NCBI GenBank assembly: GCA_945285405.1
Contig: CALYQJ010000001.1
Span: 62,001 to 126,000, forward strand
Direction of reading: 5' to 3'
Length of the DNA stretch: 64,000 bases
Source: an uncultured Lactobacillaceae bacterium
GTDB lineage: Bacteria > Bacillota > Bacilli > Lactobacillales > Lactobacillaceae
Position 1 is the first letter of the stretch; each line of letters begins with the position of its first letter. Below, piece after piece: positions 43,082 to 52,396 of this stretch. Both the position numbers and the translations under genes were made by a program. A model generated the notes under the pieces. It was not told the origin of the DNA. It was given only the letters and a program-made list of their open reading frames with translations, and did not search any database.

Positions 43082-44858
43082 TCAGGAAGAATCAGTTTGG
43101 ACTAAACATTTTACGTTGAAAGAACAGTTTCATATTATTGGGCGCTTGAATCATTATTTACTTAAATATCCTTGGCATTTAGTTATTTCAGTTGTTCTTG
43201 GAATTGCTTCAAGTATAACTTATATTGAAATGATGACTGTAATTCAAAATTTATTAGATCATCATTTAAGTCAAGGTCAAACGGCGACCAAAATTCTTTT
43301 AAATTTTACTTTATCTTATTTAACTTTTGTTATCATTCGTGTTATCACTCAATATATTTCAGCTTTTGTTTATTATAATGGAATGGAACGAGCAAAGCAG
43401 GACTTGCGTAAAACTCTTTACCATAAAATTATGAAATTGGGGATGACCTTTTTTGATCGGGTTCCTAGTGGATCAATTGTTAGTCGTTTGGTTAACGATA
43501 CCGAATCACTTGATGATTTTTGGTACTTATTTTATGCGATAATTTCTGGAATTGTATCAATTATAACTTCATTAATAACTTTATGGTTAAAGAATTCAAC
43601 ATTAACTATTTATTTAATGTGTTTCATTCCAATAATTTTAATTATTGCCCGGATTTATTTTTACGTTAGTACGAAAAACTATCGTCAAATGCGGCAACGT
43701 TTATCAGAAATTAATGTTAAAATTTCAGAATCGGTTGAAGGAATTAATATTATTCAACAATTTCGTCAAGAGAAACGAATAGCTAAAGAGTTTAATAAAA
43801 CAAATAATGATTACTACCAAGCACGAAAAAACGTTATAAAAATGAATGCTTTACTGTTAGCGCCAATTATTAATTTATTAAATGGTTTAGCCAATGCGTT
43901 AATTTTATCTTATTTTGGTATTATTAGTTTTCAAAATACGATTGAAGTTGGCTATGTGTTTTTATTTGTTAATTTAGCAAGTAACTTCTTTAATCCTTTT
44001 GTTAATATTATGGATGTATTATCAACTTTTCAAGATGGTATCGTTTCTGGTAGCCGAATTTTTCGAATTATGGATAGTAATATTAAGAATCCAGTTCAAC
44101 ATCCTAAAACTGGGTTTAAAATTACTCGTGGTAAAGTTGAATTTCGTCATGTAACTTTTGCTTATAATGATAATGATCCAGTCCTTAAAGATATTTCTTT
44201 TGTAGTTGAACCGGGACAATCGTTGGCATTAGTTGGACATACTGGGAGTGGTAAAAGTTCCATTATTAATGTTTTGATGCGTTTCTATGAGTTTGGTTCA
44301 GGTCAAGTTTTAATTGATGATCAAGATATTCGTGATTATCCAATCGAAGAAATTAGAAAAAATATTGGTTTAGTTCTTCAAGATTCATTTATTTTTTACG
44401 GGGATATTAAATTTAATATTCGAATGTTTAATGATAAAATTAGCGATTCTCAAGTAAAAGAAGCGGCTGAAATAGTTCATGCAGATCAATTTATTGAACA
44501 ATTACCTCAAAAATATAATGAAAAGGTTATTGAAGGAGGCAAACAGTTCTCTACTGGTGAAAAACAATTACTTGCCTTTGCGAGAACGATAGTTACAAAT
44601 CCTAAAATTTTAGTTTTAGATGAAGCAACAGCTAATATTGATACGCAAACTGAAGAGCAAATCCAAAATAGTTTAGCTGCTATGAAAAATGGTCGAACAA
44701 CTATTGCAATTGCTCATCGTCTCTCGACAATTGTTGATGCTAATCAAATTTTAGTTTTAGATAATGGTCAAATTATTGAAGCTGGTAATCATAAATCTTT
44801 AATTAAAAAAGATGGTTATTATGCACGAATGTTTAAGTTGCAGCATAGTAATACATAA
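43074..44858 (+). CDS. Heterodimeric ABC multidrug-type exporter, subunit 2 (LmrD/BmrD-like)
   Basis: 594-residue partner of the preceding subunit, overlapping it by 8 bp. Six helices precede an ATPase with GHTGSGKSS (about 387), an altered signature FSTGEKQLLAFART instead of LSGGQ (about 492), and Walker B LVLDEATANID (about 513) with the catalytic Glu intact. One consensus and one degenerate ATP site is the hallmark of asymmetric exporters. A terminator follows directly. Confidence 0.92.
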   Translation: MDSQEESVWTKHFTLKEQFHIIGRLNHYLLKYPWHLVISVVLGIASSITYIEMMTVIQNLLDHHLSQGQTATKILLNFTLSYLTFVIIRVITQYISAFVYYNGMERAKQDLRKTLYHKIMKLGMTFFDRVPSGSIVSRLVNDTESLDDFWYLFYAIISGIVSIITSLITLWLKNSTLTIYLMCFIPIILIIARIYFYVSTKNYRQMRQRLSEINVKISESVEGINIIQQFRQEKRIAKEFNKTNNDYYQARKNVIKMNALLLAPIINLLNGLANALILSYFGIISFQNTIEVGYVFLFVNLASNFFNPFVNIMDVLSTFQDGIVSGSRIFRIMDSNIKNPVQHPKTGFKITRGKVEFRHVTFAYNDNDPVLKDISFVVEPGQSLALVGHTGSGKSSIINVLMRFYEFGSGQVLIDDQDIRDYPIEEIRKNIGLVLQDSFIFYGDIKFNIRMFNDKISDSQVKEAAEIVHADQFIEQLPQKYNEKVIEGGKQFSTGEKQLLAFARTIVTNPKILVLDEATANIDTQTEEQIQNSLAAMKNGRTTIAIAHRLSTIVDANQILVLDNGQIIEAGNHKSLIKKDGYYARMFKLQHSNT

Positions 44859-44863
44859 AAAAG

Positions 44864-44888
44864 CCTGAATTAGTTTCAGGTTTTTTTT
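44864..44888 (+). terminator. Terminator after the ABC exporter pair
   Basis: CCTGAA (44864-44869) and TTCAGG (44875-44880) form a 6-bp stem with a TTAGT loop, preceded by A residues and followed by eight T residues. Confidence 0.8.
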
Positions 44889-44895
44889 ATTAGAT

Positions 44896-44914
44896 TATAA
44901 TTTATACATATAAT
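44896..44914 (+). promoter_or_regulatory. Candidate -10 boxes for the 680-aa gene
   Basis: Two perfect TATAAT hexamers (44896-44901 and 44909-44914) lie between the terminator and the TTG start at 44962. Neither has a good -35, partly because the upstream DNA is the terminator, so which one is used is unclear. Confidence 0.35.
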
Positions 44915-44961
44915 TAAAAAGAAAAGTGAAATTAAAAGATATTTATTGAGGAGAAATTGCT

Positions 44962-47004
44962 TTGAATAATAAATTTCGTTATGATTTACGTTATTCATTT
45001 GATCCAAGTAATTTTGGTCAGCAACAAGAAAAGAATTTGTTAGACTTTATTGTTGATGGCACAATTGATGGAATTACGTTCTTTTTAAATCAAGAAGAAT
45101 TAAATCAGGGCCATGTAACGCCAGAACAAGCAGATCAGTGGTTAATTATAATTAAAAAATTAATGCCTAAATTGCGACGGCTTGGAGTAAAAATTAGTTT
45201 AAACCCCTGGACTACTCTTTTACATAGCGATCGTGGAGCTAAAATTAGTCAAAATTTAGGCTTTAGCCCGATGGTCAATTATGATGGTACTCCCGCAGTA
45301 GCTATTGCATGTCCAGCAGATTTAATGTGGCAAAATTACATTGCTAAAATTTACAAGCACTATGCAACAATATTGCCGGATTATTTGTGGTTGGAAGATG
45401 ATTTTCGACATTTCTCTCATTCGCCTTACATTAGTTGGGGATGTTTTTGTGAGCATCATATGGAGCTTTATTCAAAGAAATTGGGTTATCAAATAAAACG
45501 TGAAAAATTTGTTGAGCGTTTATTACAAGCAGGAAAACCCACACCTGAACGTCAAGTATATTTGACAGTTGCTGGTGAAGAAATGGTTAACGTTGCAAAA
45601 AAAATTGCGAAACAAGTTCATGCGATTTCACCTAAAACAAGAATGGGCTTAATGTGCTCATTTCCTGAAATGCACGCAGTAGAAGGTCGTGATTGGACAA
45701 AATTAATTGAAGCTTTGTCTGATCAAGTTGGTGTGGCAATTCGACCTCATTTGCCAGCTTACGAAGAGGTAGCTGGTGTAATTTATTCGCGAAAATTTAA
45801 TCAATATTCCCGTACTACAGTATCTCTTGTTCCAAAGGGTACTTTTGTGTTTCCGGAATTAGAAAATTATATGTATTCACCTTACGCTAAATCAAAGCGC
45901 TTTTCGCAATTTCAAATTGAGTCTTCGATACTACTTAATCCCCAGGGAATCTTATTAAATCTTTACGATATGATTGGTAGTGGAATTGTACCAGATTTTG
46001 AATATGCATCAATGCTAAAAGAGTCACGAGATTTGATGGAGTTCTTAACAGCTCATCAAATTACAAAACGATATGGTATTAAAATGCTTTTCAATCCTCG
46101 AGAAGCTTATTATCGTAATAATTATCAGCCTGGTAAATTTGAAGGTTTATATCCACTAGCAGCCCAGACGCTGGCTTTAATCGCTACTTTTGGTTTACCA
46201 GTAGATCCGGTAGCCTTTGATAATCAAAAATTTACTAATCAAATTATTTTGATTTCAGGTCAAGTTTTACGGGGAAGTTCTAAAGAGTTTATCACCGATT
46301 TATTAATAAATAATTTTGTGATTTTAGATGGTGAAGCAATTCAAGTAATAATTGATGCAGGACTAAAACAATTGCTTAATATTAAACGAAGCTATTGGCA
46401 TCAAGCCCGAACTAATTATCAGTCTTTCGAAGAATATCGAATATCCTTAAATCAAATATCTAATCCTAGAGTAAGCATGTTGCAACATATTGGTGACTAT
46501 TTACAAATTGATTATAAAAATCCAGAATTAGTAGAAGTTTTATCAGATGCATATAATTCTAAATCACAAAAATTAGGCCCGGTGATGGCTTTAGTAAATC
46601 AAAGAAGTCTTTTGTTGCCCTTATCTGTTGATCCAAAGTATGGATGGGGTTCACAGTATACTAGTTTCAAAGCAACAGCTTTGAAACGAGTTTTTAGTCA
46701 AAATAAAGATTTACCTTATGTGATTCAAATGCCAACAGTTAATTTAACTTATGGAGAATGTAGCTTTGATCAAAAAATTCACTATTTATTAGTAAATTTT
46801 TCTTTAGATAAATACTTGAAGATTCGTTTGCATTTACCCAGTTATAATGCTAAAAGTTTAAGATTTCAGGCAACTTACCGTAATGGTGGGAGACTAGTTA
46901 GTTCATCTGTAATTGCTTTACGTAAGGAGAACTTTTATGAAATTTCACTAAATTTGCCAGGACTGAGCTTGCTTGATCTAGTACCACTTGATGAGGAATA
47001 TTAA
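44962..47004 (+). CDS. TIM-barrel-like protein of unknown function, possibly glycoside hydrolase related
   Basis: 680-residue cytosolic protein without signal peptide or membrane helices. The N-terminal half has the strand/helix rhythm of a TIM barrel with conserved-looking acidic and aromatic clusters: ISLNPWTT near residue 80, YLWLEDDFRH near 143-150 and GCFCEHH near 160. I do not recognise a named family with confidence; the pattern resembles GH-A clan barrels such as GH42-type enzymes followed by C-terminal accessory domains. It starts at TTG 44962 with GAGGAG (44948-44953) 8 bases upstream and overlaps the DUF915 hydrolase gene by 1 bp. Confidence 0.6.
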   Translation: MNNKFRYDLRYSFDPSNFGQQQEKNLLDFIVDGTIDGITFFLNQEELNQGHVTPEQADQWLIIIKKLMPKLRRLGVKISLNPWTTLLHSDRGAKISQNLGFSPMVNYDGTPAVAIACPADLMWQNYIAKIYKHYATILPDYLWLEDDFRHFSHSPYISWGCFCEHHMELYSKKLGYQIKREKFVERLLQAGKPTPERQVYLTVAGEEMVNVAKKIAKQVHAISPKTRMGLMCSFPEMHAVEGRDWTKLIEALSDQVGVAIRPHLPAYEEVAGVIYSRKFNQYSRTTVSLVPKGTFVFPELENYMYSPYAKSKRFSQFQIESSILLNPQGILLNLYDMIGSGIVPDFEYASMLKESRDLMEFLTAHQITKRYGIKMLFNPREAYYRNNYQPGKFEGLYPLAAQTLALIATFGLPVDPVAFDNQKFTNQIILISGQVLRGSSKEFITDLLINNFVILDGEAIQVIIDAGLKQLLNIKRSYWHQARTNYQSFEEYRISLNQISNPRVSMLQHIGDYLQIDYKNPELVEVLSDAYNSKSQKLGPVMALVNQRSLLLPLSVDPKYGWGSQYTSFKATALKRVFSQNKDLPYVIQMPTVNLTYGECSFDQKIHYLLVNFSLDKYLKIRLHLPSYNAKSLRFQATYRNGGRLVSSSVIALRKENFYEISLNLPGLSLLDLVPLDEEY

Positions 47005-47846
47005 TGAAAAAAAAGCTGACAATTTTTTTTAGCATTTTGATTATTGGACTTTGCATGATAACCATATTAGGGATTAATCAATATCAAAAAAATAACCAAT
47101 ACCAAAGAAAATTTCCAGAATCAAATAAGCGTTTAAGTATCTCTACTCCCTTACTTTTAGTTCCAGGTTCAGGAGGCACTGCCGATAGCTATGATTCAAT
47201 GCTGGATAATCTAAAAAATTCTTTATCAGGTGTAAATTCTCTAAAATTAACGGTTAATGAACATGGTAAAGTGACCATGGAGGGTACTTTAACAAAAAGG
47301 ACAAAGCATCCTGTTATTGTAATTGCTTTTAATGACAGCAGTGATGAAGCTGTACCTCAACAAGGTTATTGGTTTGGTATTGCATTAAGATATCTGCAAA
47401 AAAATTATAAATTTAAAAAGTTTAATTATATTGGTCATTCTAATGGGGGTCTAATTATTAGCCATTATTTTGAAGAAGAAGCTCAAAAGGGAGACCCTTT
47501 AGGTAACCGCTTGATGTTTTTAGGCACACCATTTAATGGTACCGATTTAAAAGAAAATACTTTAACTTCAAATCAAAAATTAGAGCATATTTCTTCTGAA
47601 TTAAGAACATTATTAAATAAAAAAGACCGTATACCTCGATATTTAATCATTAAAAATATTTATAGTGATTTAGAGGACGAATCAGATGGGATTGTTCCTA
47701 TTGAGAGTGTTAAAGCAGGTAAATTAATTTACGAAAATGTACATTCGTACGAATTAGAAAATCTAGGTGAAAAGATTAACCATGTTTTGCTTGTAGATAA
47801 TGCTAAAACTTTTCAAAAAGTTAATCGATTTTTCTTCAATAAATAA
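47004..47846 (+). CDS. DUF915-type alpha/beta hydrolase, membrane-anchored
   Basis: 280-residue protein with an N-terminal uncleaved or signal helix (about 5-26), then an alpha/beta hydrolase with the oxyanion region LLVPGSGGTADSYDSM, nucleophile elbow GHSNGG (Ser about 146), an acidic residue in ESDGIVP (about 228) and the C-terminal His in INHVLL (about 262). This is the DUF915 family common in lactobacilli as cell-surface hydrolases. Its start codon overlaps the stop of the 680-aa gene, so both are probably made together. The natural ester or amide substrate is unknown. Confidence 0.85.
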   Translation: MKKKLTIFFSILIIGLCMITILGINQYQKNNQYQRKFPESNKRLSISTPLLLVPGSGGTADSYDSMLDNLKNSLSGVNSLKLTVNEHGKVTMEGTLTKRTKHPVIVIAFNDSSDEAVPQQGYWFGIALRYLQKNYKFKKFNYIGHSNGGLIISHYFEEEAQKGDPLGNRLMFLGTPFNGTDLKENTLTSNQKLEHISSELRTLLNKKDRIPRYLIIKNIYSDLEDESDGIVPIESVKAGKLIYENVHSYELENLGEKINHVLLVDNAKTFQKVNRFFFNK

Positions 47847-47928
47847 GGGAAAATTCATTAGTATTTCACAATTTTGATTTATATTAATTTAAAAATGGTG
47901 TTTCTAATTATTCTAATTAGGAGGAATG

Positions 47929-48870
47929 ATGAAGAAGATTAAGATTGGTAAAAGTAATGTTACAACTACGATTTTAGGTTTAGGAACTAATGCTATCGGA
48001 GGTCATAATTTATTTAAGAATCTTAGTAACGAAACGGGAGTTGAAATAGTTAAGACTGCAATTACCGGTGGGGTTAGTTTATTAGATACCGCTTTTGTAT
48101 ATGGAATGGGAGAATCAGAAAAGCTTATTGGAAAAGCAATTAAAGATTATGATCGTACAAAAATACAAATTGCAACTAAAGGAGCTCAACGTATTACATC
48201 TGATGGCCAGGTAATTATTGATAATTCTCCGGAATTTTTACGAAAAACGGTTGATGATAGTTTAGCTCGTTTAAATACAGATTATATTGATATCTTTTAT
48301 TTACATTTTCCTGATCCCGAACATAAAACTCCTTTAAATGAAGCAATTTCAACTTTAAATGATTTAAAAAAAGCAGGAAAAATTAGAGCAATTGGAGTAT
48401 CTAATTTAAATTTTTCTCAATTAAAAGAGGCAAATCAAGACGGATATGTTGATGTTGATGAAGAAGAATATAGTTTAATTCATCGTCAAATGGAGAATGA
48501 TCGTTTTGATTATTTAAAGAAACAAAAAATATCATTTGTACCATTTTTCCCGCTCGCTTCAGGATTATTGACCGGGAAATATAAGCAAATACCAATTTTT
48601 CCTGTAGGAGATATTCGTCATGATGATCCTAATTTTAAAAACCCTAATTTTGAAAAAATTAATAAAAAATTGGCAATTCTGCGACCAATAGCAGAAGAAC
48701 ATAAAGTTACTATCGCTCAGTTGGTATTAGCTTGGTATCTTCATAATCCTGCAATTACTGTAGTCATTCCAGGTGCTAAAAAAATTGAACAAGTTAAAGA
48801 TAATATAAAAGCATCCCAAATAACACTTAATGATAAAGAATATGAAAAAATAGATGATATTTTCAAATAA
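47929..48870 (+). CDS. Aldo/keto reductase
   Basis: NAD(P)H-dependent oxidoreductase, 313 residues from ATG 47929. An immediately preceding ATG (47926) is only 1 base after AGGAGG (47919-47924), so the second ATG, 4 bases away, is preferred. The AKR tetrad is visible: Asp in LLDTAF, Tyr in YGMGESE, Lys in ATKG and His in YLHFPDP. The C-terminal VIPGAKKIEQVKDN binds the cofactor. It is close to the IolS/YajO-type group; substrate unknown. Confidence 0.9.
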   Translation: MKKIKIGKSNVTTTILGLGTNAIGGHNLFKNLSNETGVEIVKTAITGGVSLLDTAFVYGMGESEKLIGKAIKDYDRTKIQIATKGAQRITSDGQVIIDNSPEFLRKTVDDSLARLNTDYIDIFYLHFPDPEHKTPLNEAISTLNDLKKAGKIRAIGVSNLNFSQLKEANQDGYVDVDEEEYSLIHRQMENDRFDYLKKQKISFVPFFPLASGLLTGKYKQIPIFPVGDIRHDDPNFKNPNFEKINKKLAILRPIAEEHKVTIAQLVLAWYLHNPAITVVIPGAKKIEQVKDNIKASQITLNDKEYEKIDDIFK

Positions 48871-48895
48871 TAATTCATGTTTTTTGAATACATCT

Positions 48896-48901
48896 TATAA
48901 T
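48896..48901 (+). promoter_or_regulatory. -10 box of the BspA/WxL-like gene
   Basis: A perfect TATAAT (48896-48901) stands 29 bases before the ATG, with AAAGGAG (48914-48920) between. The -35 (TTCATG at 16 bp) is weak. Confidence 0.45.
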
Positions 48902-48930
48902 TATTTTTAATACAAAGGAGATTTTTTTTA

Positions 48931-51900
48931 ATGGGGAATAAATCACTAAAACTTTGGTTTGCTGTGATTTTTTCTAGTTTATTATTGGTAGGATTATTTT
49001 TAGGGCAAGTTGCTAATGGTTTTATCTCTAAAGCAATTCAAAACAATCAATCCAATAATTTTAAAAATGGAACATTAAATTTTGATAGTAAAACATCATT
49101 TAATGTCAACAGTTCTCAACAAGTAAAGGATGATAAATTTCAACATTATGTACCTAAAAGTGGAAATTTGGTTCGTTCAGTAACTTCACAAGATAAATTT
49201 ATTTTTAATACTTTTGATGATATTAATTTAACGTGTAATTTAGTTAGTTATAACGGTACAGATTCTAAGGTCGTAATTCCAGATTTTTGCTTAAAGGATG
49301 GTAAAGAATACAAAGTAATTACTTCTTTAAGTCCTTTTAAAAAAAATAATACTATTCAAAGTATCACTACAGGAAAATATTTGCAAAGTATTGGTCAAGA
49401 TTTTGCCAGCAGTTGTCCTAATTTATCTGAAGTTAATTTAAATGAAGGAATTACTATAATTAATGGTTGGGCTTTTCAAAATAATCCCAAATTAGTTAAT
49501 TTTACTTTTCCCAGCAGTGTACAGTCTATTGAAAACGGGGCATTTCAAAATTGTAATAATTTAAAGACAATTGATTTTGGAAGTAATTCTCAATTAACAA
49601 ATATTGGTGATTCAGCTTTTATTTATGATTCAAATTTACAAGGAAATATAGTTATTCCAAAAAATGTAACTACAATTGGGGATCTTGCATTTTTTGGCTG
49701 TTTTCAAAATGCAGTTACAAATTTAAGCTTTGAAATTGGTTCTCAACTTAAATATATTAAAGATAAATCTTTCGCTTATACTTCATATCTTCAGGGAGAG
49801 ACTATTTTTCCGGCTACTTTAACAACAATCGGCGATGAAGCCTTTTTAGGAAGTTTTGCTAAAGCTCCCAGTAAAATTACTTTTCCAAACAATTCTCAAT
49901 TAACTTATTTAGGAGTAAATTCTTTTTCCAACGCGACTTGTCTTGAAGGAGAGTTATTAGTTCCCAAGGGAATAAAGAATATATCTCAATCTGCTTTTTC
50001 CAATGCTTATAGTTCTGCTGGTCCTGGGAGCTTGAAATTTGCTTTGGATTCGCAATTACAAAAGATTAGTGTCGGAGCTTTTTCACAAACGACTAATTTA
50101 AGTGGCAATGTTACTTTTCCCGCAAGTTTAACTTCAATTGAAGAAAGTGCCTTTGAAAACAGTTTTTCAAAACAAACTAGCAGTATTAATTTTCCAATTG
50201 ATTCACAATTGAAAACCATTGGTAAATCAGCTTTTCAAAATGCAATACAATTAAGTGGTCAATTAATAATTCCTAAAGAAGTTACAGAAATATCTCAATC
50301 CGCATTTTCTAATGCATATAGTGGTGACAATTCTGGAAATTTGGTATTTGCATCTGATTCAAAATTAACTACAATTGGACCATTTGCATTTATGAAAACT
50401 AAGAAAATGAGTGGTGATTTAAATTTACCAGAAGGTCTAACTTCTATCGGAATTCAAGCTTTTGATACTAGTGGCTTTACGCAACTAAGTTTGCCGTCTA
50501 CTCTAGCAGCAATTCCTGAATATTGTTTTGAATTTTCTATGATAAATGAAACATTAATTCCTGGTAATATTAAGACCATTGGAAAAGGAGCATTTTATAG
50601 ATCTAATTTAGTTAATTTAAAGATTAATGACGGTGTTGAAACAATTGATACTTTAGCGTTTGCTTTTATAAGGGTAAAAAAATTAGTAGTTCCTATTTCA
50701 GTTAAAAATATTTACTATCAAGCGTTTTGGTCTGGCCGTCTTGAACAATTGGAATTACCTTCAACAACTGCATTAGGAAGTCCAACTCAACAAAATGATG
50801 CTTTTTCATGGAATAATATTTGGAGTATAAAAATTACAAATCCAAAAGATGGTCCAATTGGTGCGGGAAATCAAAGCTTTAATGGACAAAGTATTTATAA
50901 ACATTTTAATTATACCAAAGACATTACCATCGATAATTTATTTGATCTTAATATCGATCATACTGATCAAGCTAAAAAATTACAATTTTCTAATATAACA
51001 AATGGGGTAACTTTTTCGAATAATACATTCCATATACCTAGTAATATCAATCGATTTACTTTTAATTTTGAAGGAATAATTACTTCAGAAGGCCAAGAAG
51101 ATAAAGCTTATAATGGTGTGTATACTGTAGATTTTAGTAGTAACCGGATTAGATTACGTAATGTAATTGTTACGCAAGGAAGTATTTGGAATCCTGAAAG
51201 TAATTTTGTTGGAGCGGAAGATGATGAAGGTAATGATATTCCTTTTAGTAAAATAACGGTAAATCCCAATTCAATAGATACTAGTCAAATAGGAAATCAT
51301 ACTGTTACTTATACTTATGAAGACGTAAGCGCTACAGCTAACGTGTTTGTTACTCAAAGGACTAGTGATACTTCAGCAATTAAAGTTCGTTTCTATGCTA
51401 TTGATGATTATGGGAAAATTACTGATTTACCAGGCGCTCCGACAGTTCCTGATATTACTGGATTTATTAATTTAAATTGGTCCTATACTGCTCCAGATGA
51501 AATAGGAGAATATGAAATTGTTGGTTCTAAAAATACTCAAGGCACCTTTCAATTAGGTGAAAATACTCAAAATGGTACTTTTGAATTAACGACAGTAAAT
51601 CCGGAAATTAGTTTTTATTATGCGTTAAAAAAGCAAGATTTTTTTAACGAAGTACCAGATAAATTAAATTTTGGAACAATGCAATATTCACGTCAAAATA
51701 TTTATGAGAATTCTTTAATTAACGGTCCTAAATATTTGAGATTTCACATTGGAAGTTCTTCTAAAAAAAGTGAATTAGCAGCTCAAATGAGTCCCTTTAA
51801 ACCGAATGGACATGATGGTTCAGACATAAATGGAACAATTAAAATTCAAGCTAATCAAAGTATGATTGATGCTGATGGATATGTTGGTGATAGTCCAAAA

Positions 51901-52104
51901 CCAATTTTTGCGAGTAACACTTTACAAATTAATTCTAGGAATCAAGGGGCTACAGTTTTATTTAATAATTTAAGTAATGCTAATAAAGGCAATTGGAAAG
52001 TCATCTTAACTGGTGAAAATACTAACCTTAAATTATATCAATTAGGGTCTGCGGGAGATTACGCTGCTAAATTGACTTGGACAATTACTGAAAGCATTCC
52101 TTAA
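48931..52104 (+). CDS. Secreted BspA-type leucine-rich repeat protein with WxL-like C terminus
   Basis: 1057-residue surface protein with an N-terminal hydrophobic signal segment (about 8-28). About twenty LRR_5/BspA repeats (about 145-620) are built around the unit I(G)xxAF, such as ISQSAFSNAY and IGKSAF. A bacterial Ig-like segment (about 741-808, ending HTVTYTYEDVSATANVFVTQ), a MucBP-like segment (about 815-900) and a C-terminal WxL-like domain (about 900-1057, LNFGTM and a final LTWTI) follow. No LPXTG motif is present, so attachment would rely on the WxL-like domain. Repeats are close copies (compare 49981-50020 with 50290-50330). Likely adhesion to host or other surface; partners unknown. 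Confidence 0.85.
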   Translation: MGNKSLKLWFAVIFSSLLLVGLFLGQVANGFISKAIQNNQSNNFKNGTLNFDSKTSFNVNSSQQVKDDKFQHYVPKSGNLVRSVTSQDKFIFNTFDDINLTCNLVSYNGTDSKVVIPDFCLKDGKEYKVITSLSPFKKNNTIQSITTGKYLQSIGQDFASSCPNLSEVNLNEGITIINGWAFQNNPKLVNFTFPSSVQSIENGAFQNCNNLKTIDFGSNSQLTNIGDSAFIYDSNLQGNIVIPKNVTTIGDLAFFGCFQNAVTNLSFEIGSQLKYIKDKSFAYTSYLQGETIFPATLTTIGDEAFLGSFAKAPSKITFPNNSQLTYLGVNSFSNATCLEGELLVPKGIKNISQSAFSNAYSSAGPGSLKFALDSQLQKISVGAFSQTTNLSGNVTFPASLTSIEESAFENSFSKQTSSINFPIDSQLKTIGKSAFQNAIQLSGQLIIPKEVTEISQSAFSNAYSGDNSGNLVFASDSKLTTIGPFAFMKTKKMSGDLNLPEGLTSIGIQAFDTSGFTQLSLPSTLAAIPEYCFEFSMINETLIPGNIKTIGKGAFYRSNLVNLKINDGVETIDTLAFAFIRVKKLVVPISVKNIYYQAFWSGRLEQLELPSTTALGSPTQQNDAFSWNNIWSIKITNPKDGPIGAGNQSFNGQSIYKHFNYTKDITIDNLFDLNIDHTDQAKKLQFSNITNGVTFSNNTFHIPSNINRFTFNFEGIITSEGQEDKAYNGVYTVDFSSNRIRLRNVIVTQGSIWNPESNFVGAEDDEGNDIPFSKITVNPNSIDTSQIGNHTVTYTYEDVSATANVFVTQRTSDTSAIKVRFYAIDDYGKITDLPGAPTVPDITGFINLNWSYTAPDEIGEYEIVGSKNTQGTFQLGENTQNGTFELTTVNPEISFYYALKKQDFFNEVPDKLNFGTMQYSRQNIYENSLINGPKYLRFHIGSSSKKSELAAQMSPFKPNGHDGSDINGTIKIQANQSMIDADGYVGDSPKPIFASNTLQINSRNQGATVLFNNLSNANKGNWKVILTGENTNLKLYQLGSAGDYAAKLTWTITESIP

Positions 52105-52119
52105 GGCATTTTTAATTCT

Positions 52120-52153
52120 GATCTAGCGGTTTAAATCGTTAGATCTTTTTTTT
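52120..52153 (+). terminator. Terminator after the BspA/WxL-like gene
   Basis: GATCTAGCG (52120-52128) pairs with CGTTAGATC (52137-52145) with one G-T wobble and an 8-base loop, followed by eight T residues. Confidence 0.85.
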
Positions 52154-52161
52154 GTTAGCTG

Positions 52162-52170
52162 TGATAAAAT
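52162..52170 (+). promoter_or_regulatory. Extended -10 promoter of the NfeD-SPFH cluster
   Basis: TGATAAAAT (52162-52170) fits the TGn-TAAAAT extended -10 pattern, 25 bases before TTG 52196. A good -35 is not seen, which extended -10 promoters tolerate. Confidence 0.45.
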
Positions 52171-52195
52171 TGTTGATTATAAGGAGTGAACAATT

Positions 52196-52384
52196 TTGGA
52201 TTATAACTTTGACGATCGTTTACTTTGGGAATCAGTTAGACTGACTCCTGATAATTTTATTGACAAACGTTTGCGCTTAAATGGAATTTATTATCGCTAT
52301 GAATGTGATTTACCTTTAAAATTAGGAGATCAAGTGATTATTACAGGTTTTAAGGGTAATATATTACTGTTACAAAAAGAGTAA
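52196..52384 (+). CDS. Short NfeD-like OB-fold protein
   Basis: 62-residue protein beginning at TTG 52196 with AAGGAG (52181-52186) 9 bases upstream. The segment RLRLNGIYYRYECDLPLKLGDQVIITGFKGNILLL resembles the soluble OB-fold of NfeD C termini. It has no membrane helix. It sits 12 bp upstream of an SPFH protein gene, the usual nfeD-stomatin/flotillin partnership; the function in membrane organisation is inferred. Confidence 0.65.
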   Translation: MDYNFDDRLLWESVRLTPDNFIDKRLRLNGIYYRYECDLPLKLGDQVIITGFKGNILLLQKE

Positions 52385-52396
52385 GGAGAAAAAAAG

